Assembly (NCBI GenBank): GCA_023634235.1
Contig: JAMKCF010000001.1
Span: forward strand, 32,389,272-32,453,271
Reading direction: 5' to 3'
Source: Pisaster brevispinus
Taxonomy: Eukaryota; Echinodermata; Asteroidea; Forcipulatida; Asteriidae
DNA length: 64,000 nucleotides
Shown here: one piece after another, positions 46,601 through 59,302 of the stretch
Layout: every line of letters begins with the position of its first letter
Numbering within the stretch: the stretch's first letter is position 1
Position numbers and translations under genes: made by a program
Notes under the pieces: generated by a model
What the model was told of the DNA's origin: nothing
Database searches by the model: none
Seen by the model: only the letters and a program-made list of their open reading frames with translations

Positions 46601-49600
46601 AAATTCATTTAGAATGTTTTCAATCAACAAAGAAATTGAGTTCATTTGAGATTGAACAGATTTGTATTATGTAAAAAAAACCAATTATTTTGAATACCCT
46701 CCTCCAGTGCTTTTCAGAAAGATCTGCAGAAAGCCTTGTTACGTCGTCACTCATGTTACGTCATCATTCATGTTACCTCATCACTCATGTTGCGTCATAT
46801 AAGACAGCTCTGTTTTGTACAGCCGCTTCGTTGCAGCATGAAGGTATAACAAAGCAACATCCCACACATGACGACAAAGTGTTGTCATTTTGATGTACGC
46901 CATCGAGGGCAAAAGTGTTTCTCGTGTTTCAAAACCTTGAGGTTGGGGCCTAATTTTGTTATCGATAATTACAAAAAATTCAGAAGTGTACAATTAACTA
47001 AATTACATTTAAATGATAAAAAACACAATATAAACAAGTTTAAATAGCATTCCCGTTGAAAAAAATTTTGCTCAAGAACCTGTTTAAAAACCCTTACGGG
47101 TCCGTTAACCTGTTTGAAACGTCCGCACAAACTTTTTCTACCGACCTTGTCCAGCTCACCGAGAAGAAGCTGGTATTTCAAGATCCTCTGAACGGGTTTG
47201 ATCAAGAAAGAAGCAAGATCCCAACAGTTCGTACTCTGCCTGTTAAAAGATGAAGAAAAAAAACACAATTTGTGAGATAAGGAGACTGCCAACATAGGGC
47301 TAGATGGCTCAGTTGGATGAGCGCCGGCACATTAAACTGGAGGTCGTTGGTTAATCCCACTTAACTGGGGACAGAAACTTCTGAGATTAGAATTCAGGCA
47401 TGGTACTTGGCGCTGGGAAAAAAAGTGGGGACAGTTTACCGAGTGCAAGAGCTGACCTTACATGTTCAAATGGTATAAGTTATAATAACATGTTCAGGCT
47501 ATTTCATTCTTTCAGTGCCAAGGTCATACATGTACAATCTATTTTTTGTACTAAAAAAGTGTCGTCAATCCTACATCCGCAAGGGCAATGTCACTCAAGA
47601 AATACTATTGACTTTGGGATGTACCAAGACAACACAAATCAGAAAAATATATTTTGTTTAGTGAAAAAAAAAACTTTTTTTCCTCATACAGGATTTCGAA
47701 AAAAGCTCAAAAAGCAGCAACGTTAAAACCAGCAGGCACTGAAAGAATTAATACAAATTTTGCTAACAAGTCTGGATTAACTGTGACTATTCTTTGGGAT
47801 GTTTATGGCTGGTTTCATCAGACATTTACCTGACAAGCTCCAGGCCCTGGTTGATGTAGTCTTGCACTTCGTCATTTTCTTCATACTGAAAAGAAAAACA
47901 AGGTCGTGTAATCAAGTAGGGACTGAATACCTAATTCACATGCAAGGCTCCGGTCTGAGTTGGAATTCGAACCAGGGCCCACGAAGGTGAAAGGCAGGAG
48001 AAGAAACCACAAAGCCAACCTGAATGCCAAATTTTTAAGGACATACATTCAAAGTTCAAATTTATACTGAGGACATTTCTGAAAACCTTCAGGAGTATTG
48101 GTAGTCGAAAAGTTAGCAAACTTGCCTCCCACTCCCCCACCCCTCCCCGACATGGACATCCCAGTCAGCACAATGGCTCCCATACACCCTCCCAAAGAAA
48201 CAGCCCTTACTCGCCTCTGGGGCCAATTTCACAGAGAGCTAAGATTGATCTTAACCGTGTATCAATCTTAATTGCTAAGTGTGATGTCACAATACAATTC
48301 ACTATGGTGATGTTAACAACTCATCTTTGAATCTTAAGACCATGTCACACGAGGAAGTTTACAGGCAACTAGTTCCAGGGCCCGGCGGAGCTCCGCTCCC
48401 GACCAAGTGGCCGAGCGGACACAGAGGGGCGAGGATCTGCCGGGGCAGAGGGCCCCTGGGTCGGCCCCGCCTGGGTGCCGGGAGAGCCCTCCCAGAGGAA
48501 AAAGGAAATTCATTCACATTTCAGTTTTCTTTGGGTTAAAGAGTTACAGCTAGAAGAATGTCTCTCATGTGCTGCTGAAGAGTTCCTTTTGCACGCAGTA
48601 ACAATTGGTTGCCTCCAAGTTGCCTGTAAAAATTGACCTGCGTGACATGACCTTAAGTGTTTTGTGAAACCGAACCCTGGATTCCGGATTTACCTTCTCA
48701 AGTAAAGTTGTAGCATCGTCGTGGTTTCTGCAGTACTCCGCATAAGCCTTGTGAAGATCGTTACTGTGTCTCATGAAGCACTGACCTGAAATCATTCAAA
48801 TACCGGAGAACATTCTTAAAAATAAATAAATGCCTGCTGCGATGAATTAATGAACAAACAAACACAGGGTATGCGCATACTTTAAAGTCAAAATTTAGGA
48901 CTTTGTAAAACCCTTTTTAGGCTATACTTAACAAAAATTGAGACAACAAATAAGTGAATAAAACAGAGGAGAAACAGCTACAACTGCTCACATTTTATGT
49001 TACTTTTTAACAAACAGCGTTATTTGGTTCTCTTTGAGCTAATAGGAAATTCATTACACGTTTCATCCAAATGTTTTAAGATTTCCGATAACTGAATTTA
49101 ATACTTTTGTAATGCTTTTCTAGGCCTTAATTTTGGATAGTTCAATTTAATACTTTTTTAAGATCTGCAGAAACCCTGGAACACTTTTTTCTCTTTAGTA
49201 CAGTTTATGAAAGTACAACTAGTCGCAATCTGCTTATCAAACAAATGGCCAGGGTCCAATTTCATGGCCCTGCTCCATAACCAAAGAATCGGCGCTTACG
49301 GAAGCAGAAAATTCTGTGCTTACATCAAGCGTATTTCAAGGGTTAGCAGGGAATTTTTGCTTGTGCGCATGTGTACTCCAAGTAGGCATTCTTCGCTTGC
49401 ACAGCTAGCATGGAAATTCAGTGCTTGCAGAGTAAGTGGTGAAGGGTGATCGCAAGCGCAGAATTCAGCGGTAAGCAGAGCCATGAAATTGGGCCCTGTA
49501 GTGGGTGGTCATAGCCTCCCCTCTCATCCCTACATTAGCAGAGTCTACATGAGTAGAGACTGTCATCCTACCGGGGCTATGGGTGCCACAAATGAAGAAG

Positions 49601-51188
49601 TTCTTACCTGCAGTAACCCTGAAACACTTTTTTCTCTTTAGTACAGTTTATGAAAGAAGAACTAGTTGCAATCTGGGCCCAATTTCATGGCTCTGCTTAC
49701 CGATGCTTACTGTGCAAGCGCCAAAATTCTGCGCTAGCTGTGTAAGCGAAGAATGCCTAGTAGCGTGGAGTACGCAAGTGCACAAGCAAAAAATCCCCGC
49801 TATCCCGTGAAATGAGCTTGACGTAAGCGCGGAATTCCCTGATTCTTTAAGCGCCGATTCTTGGCTTACGGTAAGCAGAGCCATGAAGTTGAGCCCTACA
49901 AAGCAAATGACCTGGGCCCAATTTCATAGTGCTGTTCATTTTCATTTCAGAAACATTTATTTCCACATAAATAAGCACTTTAGAAAACAAAACAAGTTTG
50001 TTAAGCAGAAAAGTCTGCTTAGCAAACCCCTTTACTTAGCAAGAAATGAGCAAGGTACCTGGACAACAATGTGAACTTTATGGAATGTTGGTCGGTAACC
50101 TGTTTCTGCTAAGCAAGATTTTCCTGTGCTTAGCAACTTTGTGTGCTTACAGGCTATATGAAATTGGGCCCTGTAGTGTAAACACAAAATGTGCTTATTG
50201 CCTCCCCTCTCATCCCTGCATTAGCAGAGTCTACATAAGCAGAGACTGTCATCCTACCAGGGCAATGGGCATTGCAAATGAAGAAGTTCTTACCAATGAA
50301 TTGATCTTCAGGGGCATTTCCTTCAATCGTCTCTTCAAGGTCATTCAGAAATTTCTCCGATATCTCGATGACTTGCTCCATGTTGCCGAATAGAATCTCC
50401 AACTCGAGGCCTTTAGTCTGCAAGAAGAGAAAAATTATGACTTGGTACAGAGTTGGTAGCTATCGAGAGCTGCTTAGGCAGATAATATTGCTTAACGATT
50501 TTGTTCTAAGCAATAACAAGCAGGATACCAGTACGTGTTAAAAGGTATTTTGGCTGGTAACCTTATTGTAGTAAGCCTATTGTTTGTTATGCATAGCTGT
50601 TTAGTGTTCTCGGTACCCGGATCTCAGACAATGTGCCAAATTTCACCAAAACTCCGCGTGTGTAAAATGTCCAAGATTTATGTTTACTCACGTGTACTGA
50701 CTGTAATACTACAGGGGTCTTGCACACTGAAAAAGTAATCGCGTGAGTGGAATATTTGTCTGACATCTGGGTATTTTGAGCAAAGTGGCGTCATTTGTGC
50801 AGAGTGCCATTGGGCCCCGGTTAGTTCCAATCTGAAAGCTCCAAGATTGAAAAGTTCACCAGTACCAAACTTCCAGATAAATATTCTCATTTGTAACCCG
50901 CAAAATCACAAAACAGCAGAAGAAAACATCCAAAAACTACTTTTGCTCATTTTGCTCAAACACAACCGCTAACTCTGAATCCTGAGGTTTTTTGTCAGCA
51001 GAACAAAAAGGAAACATGCTTAGCCTTCTAGAGACTTCTAGCTTCATGCTTAGCCTTCTATTTAATCTGCTCAAATGATATCTTTTTCAACAAGTGGATT
51101 GTAATTAATTTCATGTAACTTTCTTTAGCGCCTTTGAAGAATTTTTGGTGATTTTGGCGCTATATAAATGTCTTCTGATTGATTGATA

Positions 51189-51236
<48 letters not shown>

Positions 51237-54200
51237 AATTGATTGATTGATAGAGACCATTCGTTTCTGGATACTCATAACCATATTCCCAGACATGCTC
51301 ATATTCTAAATTTTCGGCAGAAGTTTTTTAGCAGTTCCCGTCACCTAAATCATAAAAGAAACCAAAGCAAGAAAAATAACCATGATGCTTCATTCTATAA
51401 GACGAGTATAGTTTGGGTTTTTTTTTCTCCGCCCAGGAGGAGAGTTGGCGTCACCCTTTCACCTGCAACAAAAATGTGACCATGTATGTAGAAAATATTT
51501 TCTCCTTCCATGATGTGACCTACCCATACAAAAGTTCAGATGTTAAAAGCTTAGTCTAAGAGTTATGGCAAGAAAATTAATAAGCAAGACCAGTTTCGAA
51601 ACCAAGGCCTAATTTCATAGAGCTGCTTAAACAGAAAAAAGTGTTAAGTGTATAATAAGCAGGAAATCAGTAACAGATGGTACATGTGAACTGGTGTTTT
51701 GGCTGGTAGCCATATTCTGGTAAGCATAATTTTTTTGTGCTTAGCTAGTTTTCGTGCAGCTCTATGAAACTGGGCCCAGAGCTTTAGACTTCGGCTGCAG
51801 CTGAAACAACGTTCGCCTGTTTGAAGTCCCACAGAATAACTGCCAACATTTGCTTTTTGCAATCAGGAAGACTTTGGACAAGAGAATTACATTCAACATA
51901 ATAGCGGAAATGTTTCCATAATCAGGGAGATTTTCAACTTTGTTCATCTGAACGTGGAAAGGTTGTTTTTTTATTGTTCAGGGAAATTCTGAACAATCAG
52001 GGAGAGTTGGCAGCTCTGAGTCCCGTACCTAAAGTGGGTTTTTGTGTTTTTTTTCAAAACTTGCTGATGGAGGTCCAAGTCAGAGCCTAAGCCAAAGTTG
52101 TGGTTTCGCAAAGGACCTATGGCCCAATTCATCTGTACTTCCATGGCTCTGCTTACGGAAGCAGGGAATTCTGCGCTTACGTCAAACGTATTTCACAGGT
52201 GAGCAGGGAATTGTTGCTTATTTTTGCCTACTGTACGTTACTAGGCAATCTTTGCTTGCACAGCTAGCACAGAAGTAAAGAATGGTGATCAAAAGTGGAC
52301 AATTCGTCGGTGAGCAGAGCCATGAAGTTGGGCCCTCGGTTGCGCTATTTTGGGAGTCAGATTCCCTGCATGTTACCGTGTCATGCGTGCATTAACACGC
52401 TCACTAGATACCTTTACATGCAATTTTGACTCCCAAAATGGCAGACCGAGGTCAGAGTAACCTTGTGTGATGTCGGTGCAAAGAATCAATGAGAGATGAT
52501 GAGAAAATGCGATCCAGTTCCAGATTAACCGCTAATCAGTTTTTAACCCTTTCATTAACAAATTGTCTGGACATAAACGACTGCTGGTGGTGTCATTGTT
52601 TGACCACTCAAGCATGAAGCACACATTCTTGCACAACAGAAAGCTTCCATTCAAAGGCCACTTTTACAAACTCCATTATCTCCTTGAAGATATTGTTTTG
52701 CAGCAAAATAAGTAAAACAAAGTTCTTAGTTGTTAAATTTCCTTTCATATACTCCAAAAATCATTAAGAACGGCCGATAAATGTCTGTAATCTCAAACAC
52801 TTTTTTTTTACGCAACCATATGACACTCTGTAGATGTTTCACATTTTGGATCTCTCAGTGCCAATAGGAGACTTTTGGGATGCTAGGTGGCAGCAGACTT
52901 ACCAGGTGAATCCACTGCTCTCCGTAATGTGCGCATGCTCAGAACTACGTAAACACTTGAATATACATGGCAAGCCTGCTGCCACCAAGCATTCCAAAGT
53001 CTCCCATTTGAAGAGATTGCAACCTTATTTTATTTTGCCATCATTGGAAAAGATCAAGGCCCAGTTTCATAAAGCCTGTAAGCACAAAAACTTGCTTAGC
53101 AAAGAAAAATATTGCTTAGAAGAAACAGGTTACCAGCAAAAATTCCCCAAAATTTACATTCTTGCCCCTGGTGCACCATTCCATTTTTGCTTAGCAAAGA
53201 TGTTATCTAAACAGTACTTTCTGCTTAACAGCTTTATGAAATTTTGCCACAGTTCTCTCTCTTACCAAAAGCTTGGGTATGGAGGGTGAACATGGACAAA
53301 ACTACAGCTTTATTACAAATGGCCTGTGTGCTCAGGCTTGAGTGATTTTGTGTGTGTAAGTTTTGTTGACTAAAGTCGCCAACGGTAAGGAAAAGGGGTG
53401 TGGCGTGCAGTCCACTAAAGTTGCCTTTGGTAAGGAAAGGGTTAACCCAAACATCCTGCAGCCGATTTCACGAAACGCTAAGATTAATCCTATCTCGAGT
53501 TAGGATGAGTAACTAGTCCTAACTTAGAATTAATCTTAAGTTTTACATGTTACAGTGCAAGGCTGGGACTCGTCCTAAGTCCTAAGATTAATCCTAAGTT
53601 AGGAAGAGTTTGGTGAAATCGACGGCTGATGTTTGAGTTACACTTAAAAACTGACTGGCCTCTGTCAGGAGTTAAAGATAAGTCAGATTGTAAGATGAAA
53701 ATCAGATCTATCTACAAAGGGGGAAAAGAGGCAGCTTAACCCTTCACCTGCAAAAGATTAGTTTCCCCAAGAAAAACAAGATTAAGCACAACTGATAATT
53801 AAAACTATTAACCAAGTTGGAGTTAACCTTTTATAATTAGACCAAAGAAAGCTCCTGCTCTTGCACAGAAGAAGACAGAAAAAAACAACGCATTTGAGTT
53901 AATTTCCCAAGAAATAAAAAGCAGAAAGACACGGTGAGAATTGATTCTCATGGTTAGAAATGTGAGCAGAGATGATGCGAGATGCAGGAAGGGTGGGAAG
54001 GAAGGAAGGAGGGGTGGGGTATACCGATTTCTTTTCTCCTGTCCTCTCCATTTCATCAAGTTGCTGCTGGATGAGTATCTTGCTGATGACCTCCTGGAAG
54101 GTAACGTTTCATGACAATCACAAAAACAAACAACAACAACGCAGTTTATGAAGTTTCATGAATGAAATTATTCATGCCCATGAATGACAATGATTGAGAC

Positions 54201-55676
54201 GTACATTTAACAAGTATCCAACTCTATTTTATAGCACAAAACAGGGTAAATTTGTATATTTAGTTGTATCCAGTCCTGATTCATCCTGGCCTTGCTAGCG
54301 GTAATGGAGGGAATTGCCTCCATGCCCCTGGTCACTGTCGTGGTGCCAATTGAAATGCTCCAGTTTCAGGCCTGATACTTCATGGAGGCAACAGAGGCAA
54401 TTGCCTCCATGCCCCTGGTCATTGCCTTGGTGCCCCTTGAAATGTTCCAGTTTCAGGCTTGATATTTCACGGAGGCAACGGAGGCAATTGACTCCATGCC
54501 CCTGGTCATTGCCTTGGTGCCCCTTGAAATGTTCCAGTTTCAGGCCTGACACTTCTAACACTTCCTGATACAGTCCAATCCACTAATCTATTCCGTAGCA
54601 GTAGACAATTTGTAGAAGACAATCTTATCAGAAAATTATTCTACTTTTAGAATAGAAAAACAGATGGTGCTAACTCAAACAGGGAAAAAAAACTTGAGTA
54701 AAGCTCACCAACAATTATGTGAGAAACACTAACATAATTACATGTACACGAATAGGTTTTTAATGGAAGCCCACGGAAAACCTGTAAAAAGAAGGCAATG
54801 AAGCTCGTGTAATAATTTTCCGAGATGAAGAAGAAACCGTCTTCACTGTACCTGTTTATCTTTCAAGACAGACATGAACCCCTCTTGACATAGTTTAATA
54901 TCTCGGACGTAATCTCGCTCCGTCTTGAGTAACTCTGCGATGACCTTCTCCCGGAAGTCTCCCATGGTCATCTTGGACTCCGAAACGGGTGTCGGCTGGA
55001 CATCTTGAAGTTGTTCTGATAAAAAAAGAGTAGATTTTGGTTATTAATAATAATAATAATAATAACTAGTTCTTATATAGCGCATTTTACAATAACGTCT
55101 CAATGCGCTTTACATTAGTGCCCTGGTCATTGGGCCAACAACGTTCCTGTAATCTTTCTCAGCTCCCTGGGGGGTATACAGCCCAGGCTGCCGTGGCGCT
55201 CCGACGGCTTTTTCAAACACAATATCAACCTCTACCCTCGCAGGTACCCATTTGTACCCCTGGGTGAAGAGAAGCAATTATAGTAAAGTATCTTGCTCAA
55301 GGACACAAGTGTCATGACCGGGATTCGAACCCACACCCCAATGACTTAATCATCGAAACTTGAATTCGATGCTCTTAACCACTCGGCCACATGACACTCC
55401 ACCATTGGAAGACACGGCGGTTCTGAGAGGAACCAGTGATGAGATGATTGTTCGAAATGTGTGTGTTTTAATGCAATTTTTACTCCATTTGCTTCTTTTT
55501 TCACTCTTGTGGTTTTTAAATCAATGGGCTGTTCCTGCTCACGTTTTATTCTGTATATGTGTATTTGATTGTACAGTGCTTTGAAACAGTGTTAAAGCGC
55601 TTTATAAATGCAATTAATTTGAGTTAAGTTAAGTTTGAAAAAGTGTACACTTCCTTTTCACCTTTTGATTTTTAAC

Positions 55677-55713
<37 letters not shown>

Positions 55714-58700
55714 GGAAACATCTAGAGGAAATAAGGACAAATGTGAGGGTAGATCTATTACAGAAGGCAGCGCTTTTGGGAACAACGAGAATTCTGAAAA
55801 AAGACCCTTGAGATCTAAGGCTCGAGGAGTTACCGGCACAAAGGAAAATGTGATCTTTCTGTTGCATGCTGTGATAGAGTGAAATAATAATAATAATTAG
55901 TTTTTATATAGTGCTTTCTACGGGCGTCTCAAAGCGCTTTTCATAATTTATTTTCAGACAGGTTTTTGAGGCTAATGAATTATGAAACCCATTTATGTAA
56001 CACCTTGTAAGGATTTACAAGGTGCTGCGGCGCATTCAGCAGCCACTGCCAGGAACACCGGGGCGAACCCCTTCTCTTTGCAATAAGTGTCACTGGGTTC
56101 TTTTACGTGCATTACACAACACAAGGGACCTACGGCTTTACGTCCCATCCTAAGGACGAAGCAATCAAGGTTAAATGTCTTGCTTAAGGACACAAGTGTC
56201 AAGACCGGGACTCGAACCCACACCCCGCCGATCAGAAACACCGGAGCTTGAGTTCGGAGCTCTTATCCGCTCAGCCACGATACGCCTTCTTCTTCTTCTG
56301 ATTAATTATTTATTTGGCATTCTTCACATGGCAATAATTTTAACAAAACAGTGTAAGACAATGAGCAAAATGACAAAGAAACAGAAGGACGAAGATACAA
56401 TAGAGCCAGGTCTTTTTCTCCAGTGTTTTAAGTTTTAAAGAGGTCTGTTTGAGGGGTGTGTGTGTGTTCTGGTGTTTTAACGCTACATACAAAGTGTGGA
56501 CCTGAGAACAAAAGAGGTCCACATAATGTAGGGACTTGAAACACTATGTGGACTTACACACGTCCACACAGTGTTATTTACGGTGTTGAGGAATAGGATT
56601 TTCCCTAGAAGTGTATAGAGCAAAGGAATGTCCACACAGTGACTGCAACACAGAGCTGAGTGGGGCTTTGTTGTGTGGTTTCATATTCACTACCTTATGG
56701 AGACCGAGAACAAAACCGAAAAGTAAACAAAAAAGGTCTTTTTAGGGGAATTCTAAAGACTAGGGTGCTTCAAAGGGAATTTTGTGTATAAAGTTTACGG
56801 GAGGTTTTTAACTACAGGGACTAAGGAAAGAACAAAGGATGTCTCCACAGGGATGTAAAAAAAAGGTGTGTGTGTTTTTTTGTGTTTTTTTTTTATTATT
56901 TCTTTTATAGTTTGCCATTTTGTGTAGCGATGAGTGAGTTCTAATTTTAAATGTTTTACATGAGATGATCATTATAAATTTCAACGTACAGATTCTGACT
57001 TACCCAAATCAATATAAAACATTGTTCGTGACAGGTTCACCTCAATACACGAAACGAGAAACTCCTCTAAAAAAACTCTTCCTAAAAAGTTTCAAAGTCC
57101 TTCATGAAACACTTCTAAGCCAAAGCAAGATCAAATCTTCGTCCAATACAACAAAAACACCGATCAAACAGAACAGACTTATGTTGTTGATGGGCTGGAT
57201 AAATCAGTCGGCCGTAAATACTCAGTGATAGACAGTATTCCGTAGATAATTGACCAGCAGAATATCTCCATTAAAGCACCTTATAGGGGCTGTGTTGTCA
57301 TGACCAAAAAGGCCTGGGGCTTTACATGAAAGTAGGATCTCTCTCACAGTTACTGCGCAAACACGCTGCCCTCCGTACCATATCCATGGCATAGATATAG
57401 AATACAATACCTAGATCGGCCTCGCGTACAATCAATGGTTCAGCCTGGGGGCTTACATTAGTCACGTGCTTGAGGCAACGCGCAGATTTGTACGCGCGGC
57501 GCACAGGTTTGGCCAATGAACGGCCGCTTTTTGGCCTCTAGGACGCCCTACTGATATGACATCATGTGCATAAGTTGTATAACATGAAACTGGCATTGTC
57601 AATATCTGCGCGTTGCCTCAAGCATGTGACATTTTACTGCGTCCATGGCGAACCAAATCTTTTTCTACACAGGCAGTGGAGCGCGCGCACGCGCGGCCGA
57701 TCTTGGTATTATATTCTGGATCTAGGATCTATGGAGAGCGCGCGCGCACACATGCTATCAGTGGGTGTGAGTTCATAATTCCATGTACAGCCACAGGCCT
57801 GTTTTGATCATGAGGACACAGCCCCTTTAAGTTCCAAGAAACGCCAAACCAAGATTCTTCCAATACTACAAAAACACAGCTCAAACAGAGCAAAATAAGT
57901 TGCTGACGGGCTGGTCAAATCAGTCAGCTGTAGTCTACTCAGTCAAAGATAGTACTCCATAGATGTCTGAACAACAGGTGTAAATTTTTTTCGTGAGAGA
58001 TATATGTAGAAGTCCACAGTCATTACCTCAGCAACAAGAAACTCCACAACCAAACAGTCAAATGTTTTTTTTGTTTTTAATACTGAGCAAACAATAAAGA
58101 GAAATGTTCACTATAACCAGGAACCAACAAGCAATTGTATTAATCCACGATACCTGCAGACAATTTTCCAAAAAAGGACTGTTTAATCTACTTCCTCAAT
58201 CGACATTTGACACCCCATGAGTTGAAGGTTTAGACTTCCTCAAGAACAAGATAAGCCAATTTAAAGTGTTATGTTTCTTTCGTTGTTAAAAGTCTGGTAT
58301 CGAACCGGTGGCCTTCTATGTTACAGGTTCTTCCTTTCCGTTTCAATAGTTTTAGTTGGAAGGTCGATTTCACAAAACACATAAGTAGATCATGTTTGGA
58401 TTAAGCACATACATGTACATGTATCAATCTTTAAGTGGTACATATAAAACATGGACCTGAGAACAAAAGAGGTCCACAAAATGTAGGGGACTTGAAACAC
58501 TATGTGGATTTACAAACAGTGATTTTCACATTGTTGAAGAGTATGATTTTTCTGAAGTGTACAGAACAAAGGAATGTCCGAAGAGAGCATGTACATGTAA
58601 CACAGAACTATGCTTGTGGACTTGAGTGTAAGTCCACGGTGTTTCAGGTTCCTAGAGTAGACCTGTGGAGACCTCTTTTGTTTTTTTGTTGCCAGGTCCA

Positions 58701-59244
58701 CACGTACATGTATGTAACGCTTAAAACAGTGTTTTTTTATAATTTGGGTTTGAACATTGAACAAAGTAAAATTGATTGGAGCGGGACTTGAACCAATGAA
58801 CTCCGGATTAAACAACCGGCACTCTATCAACTGAGCTATTTAGCCCTATGTTGGCGGTCTCCCCTATCTTTGTTCTGTATGTTCTGGGGTGCCAGTCAGA
58901 AGCCACACAACCGTTAGCTGCCGTGCAGCCAGGAATCACATCCAAGTTTGCAATAGACCTTTATCATGCTGCCGCCATCTTGGTCATGTTCCCTGTATCC
59001 AGTAACAGTATTGGATGCTAATATTCACTGTACAAAAAAGGTACCAGATTATTTTTCCTTCCAGCCTCGGTTTGGTTACATTGAGCTGAATAGGAGAAAA
59101 TCAAGATGGCCGCACCATGATAAAGGTCTATACCGAGGGTACAAATTGTATATTACAGTGTTTTTTTAGTGTTGAAGACATAATTTTTCAGAAGTGTACA
59201 CAACAAAGGAATGTCCACATAGTGTATCCATTGTCCATGAGCCT

Positions 59245-59302
<58 letters not shown>

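Larger units (their letters stand above)
49160..50300. repeat. Local segmental duplications around the DH exon at 50294
   Basis: TTTAGTACAGTTTATGAAAG occurs at about 49195 and 49637. A block with CTCATCCCT.CATTAGCAGA up to AATGAAGAAGTTCTTACC occurs at 49510-49615 and 50205-50295. The second block includes the exon's splice donor. Confidence 0.75.

Noticed and set aside
48327..48539. GC-rich plus-strand frame near 48.4 kb
   Set aside because: Locally GC-rich intron sequence, with no domain and no splice context on the plus strand.
52834..53289. 151-codon plus-strand frame
   Set aside because: It spans a MITE and a fold-back repeat within an intron of the opposite-strand gene; no domain.
54295..54568. 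Repeated 29-residue frames ([16 protein letters not shown])
   Set aside because: Three 87-bp tandem copies in an intron, open on both strands; no splice sites or domain.
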